The notes under the pieces were generated by a model. The model had not been told where the DNA came from, did no database searches, and saw nothing but the letters and a program-made list of their open reading frames with translations. This document shows positions 5,841 through 5,944 of a DNA stretch of 5,944 nucleotides, in pieces. Origin of the DNA: CAYJNO01 sp044432885 (lineage in GTDB: Bacteria > Bacillota_I > Bacilli_A > Erysipelotrichales > Erysipelotrichaceae); NCBI GenBank assembly GCA_044432885.1, contig JAWXUG010000097.1, forward strand, positions 1 to 5,944, in the 5' to 3' direction. The stretch's first letter is position 1; each line of letters opens with the position of its first letter. A program made the position numbers and the translations under genes.

Positions 5841-5944
5841 ATGAGAATTGGTGCAATCGAAGCTGGAGGAACAAAATTTGTTGTTTGTGTAGGGGATGAA
5901 AAAGGAAATGTATTTGAAAGACAAACATTTCCTACATTGAGTCC
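5841..5944 (+). CDS. ROK-family sugar kinase, probable fructokinase (5' end only)
   Basis: Only the first 34 codons and two bases of the next are in the window. The protein begins MRIGAIEAGGTKFVVCVGDE. The IEAGGTKF motif (residues 6-13) is the N-terminal phosphate-binding loop of the ROK family, and the EAGGTKF form with a following VGDE is typical of the bacterial fructokinase branch (ScrK/GmuE type), which phosphorylates fructose or mannose with ATP in the cytoplasm. GAGGAG (5829-5834) lies six bases before the ATG. The gene is divergent from the HAD phosphatase with 131 bp between the start codons. The catalytic and zinc-binding regions lie beyond the window, so substrate preference cannot be confirmed. 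Confidence 0.88.
   Translation, partial: MRIGAIEAGGTKFVVCVGDEKGNVFERQTFPTLS

Overview
The window comes from a low-GC Gram-positive bacterium (Bacillota). The coding DNA is AT-rich with A/T-ending codons. Ribosome binding sites are strong AAGGAGG/AAAGGAG types, terminators are compact hairpins followed by T-runs, and promoters are sigma-A-like. Trp is encoded by TGG in every gene checked and no in-frame TGA was seen, so the standard bacterial code fits and a Mycoplasma-type code does not. A lineage near Erysipelotrichia or another intestinal low-GC Firmicute is plausible, but this is inference.

Layout from left to right: a tRNA-Ala(UGC) with encoded CCA and its terminator (5-118); a TetR-family repressor on the minus strand (144-710) whose terminator hairpin contains its own stop codon; a 119-bp divergent regulatory region (711-829) with facing promoters and two candidate operators built from TATGT/ACATA half-sites; a two-gene plus-strand operon (830-4889) encoding the two subunits of a type IV ABC exporter of the TM287/TM288, BmrCD and LmrCD kind; a terminator shared by two convergent genes (4901-4925); a Cof-type HAD phosphatase on the minus strand (4924-5709); and, divergent from it, the first 34 codons of a ROK-family sugar kinase, probably a fructokinase (5841 to the window end).

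The core is a self-contained efflux module. The TetR protein probably represses its own promoter and the exporter promoter from the shared intergenic region, and releases them when it binds a ligand, which may be an exporter substrate. The ATPase motifs divide between the two subunits as expected of an obligate heterodimer. Subunit 1 has Asp in place of the catalytic Glu and Gln in place of the switch His, but an intact VSGGQ signature. Subunit 2 has the catalytic Glu and switch His, but an ISQGQ signature. One composite ATP site is therefore catalytic and the other degenerate. The most unusual parts are a segment of about 165 residues between TM1 and TM2 of subunit 1, predicted to lie outside the cell, and a Gly/Pro/Met-rich N-terminal tail on subunit 2 encoded by a short GC-rich island. 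No mobile element, CRISPR array, phage gene or clearly new multi-gene system is visible.
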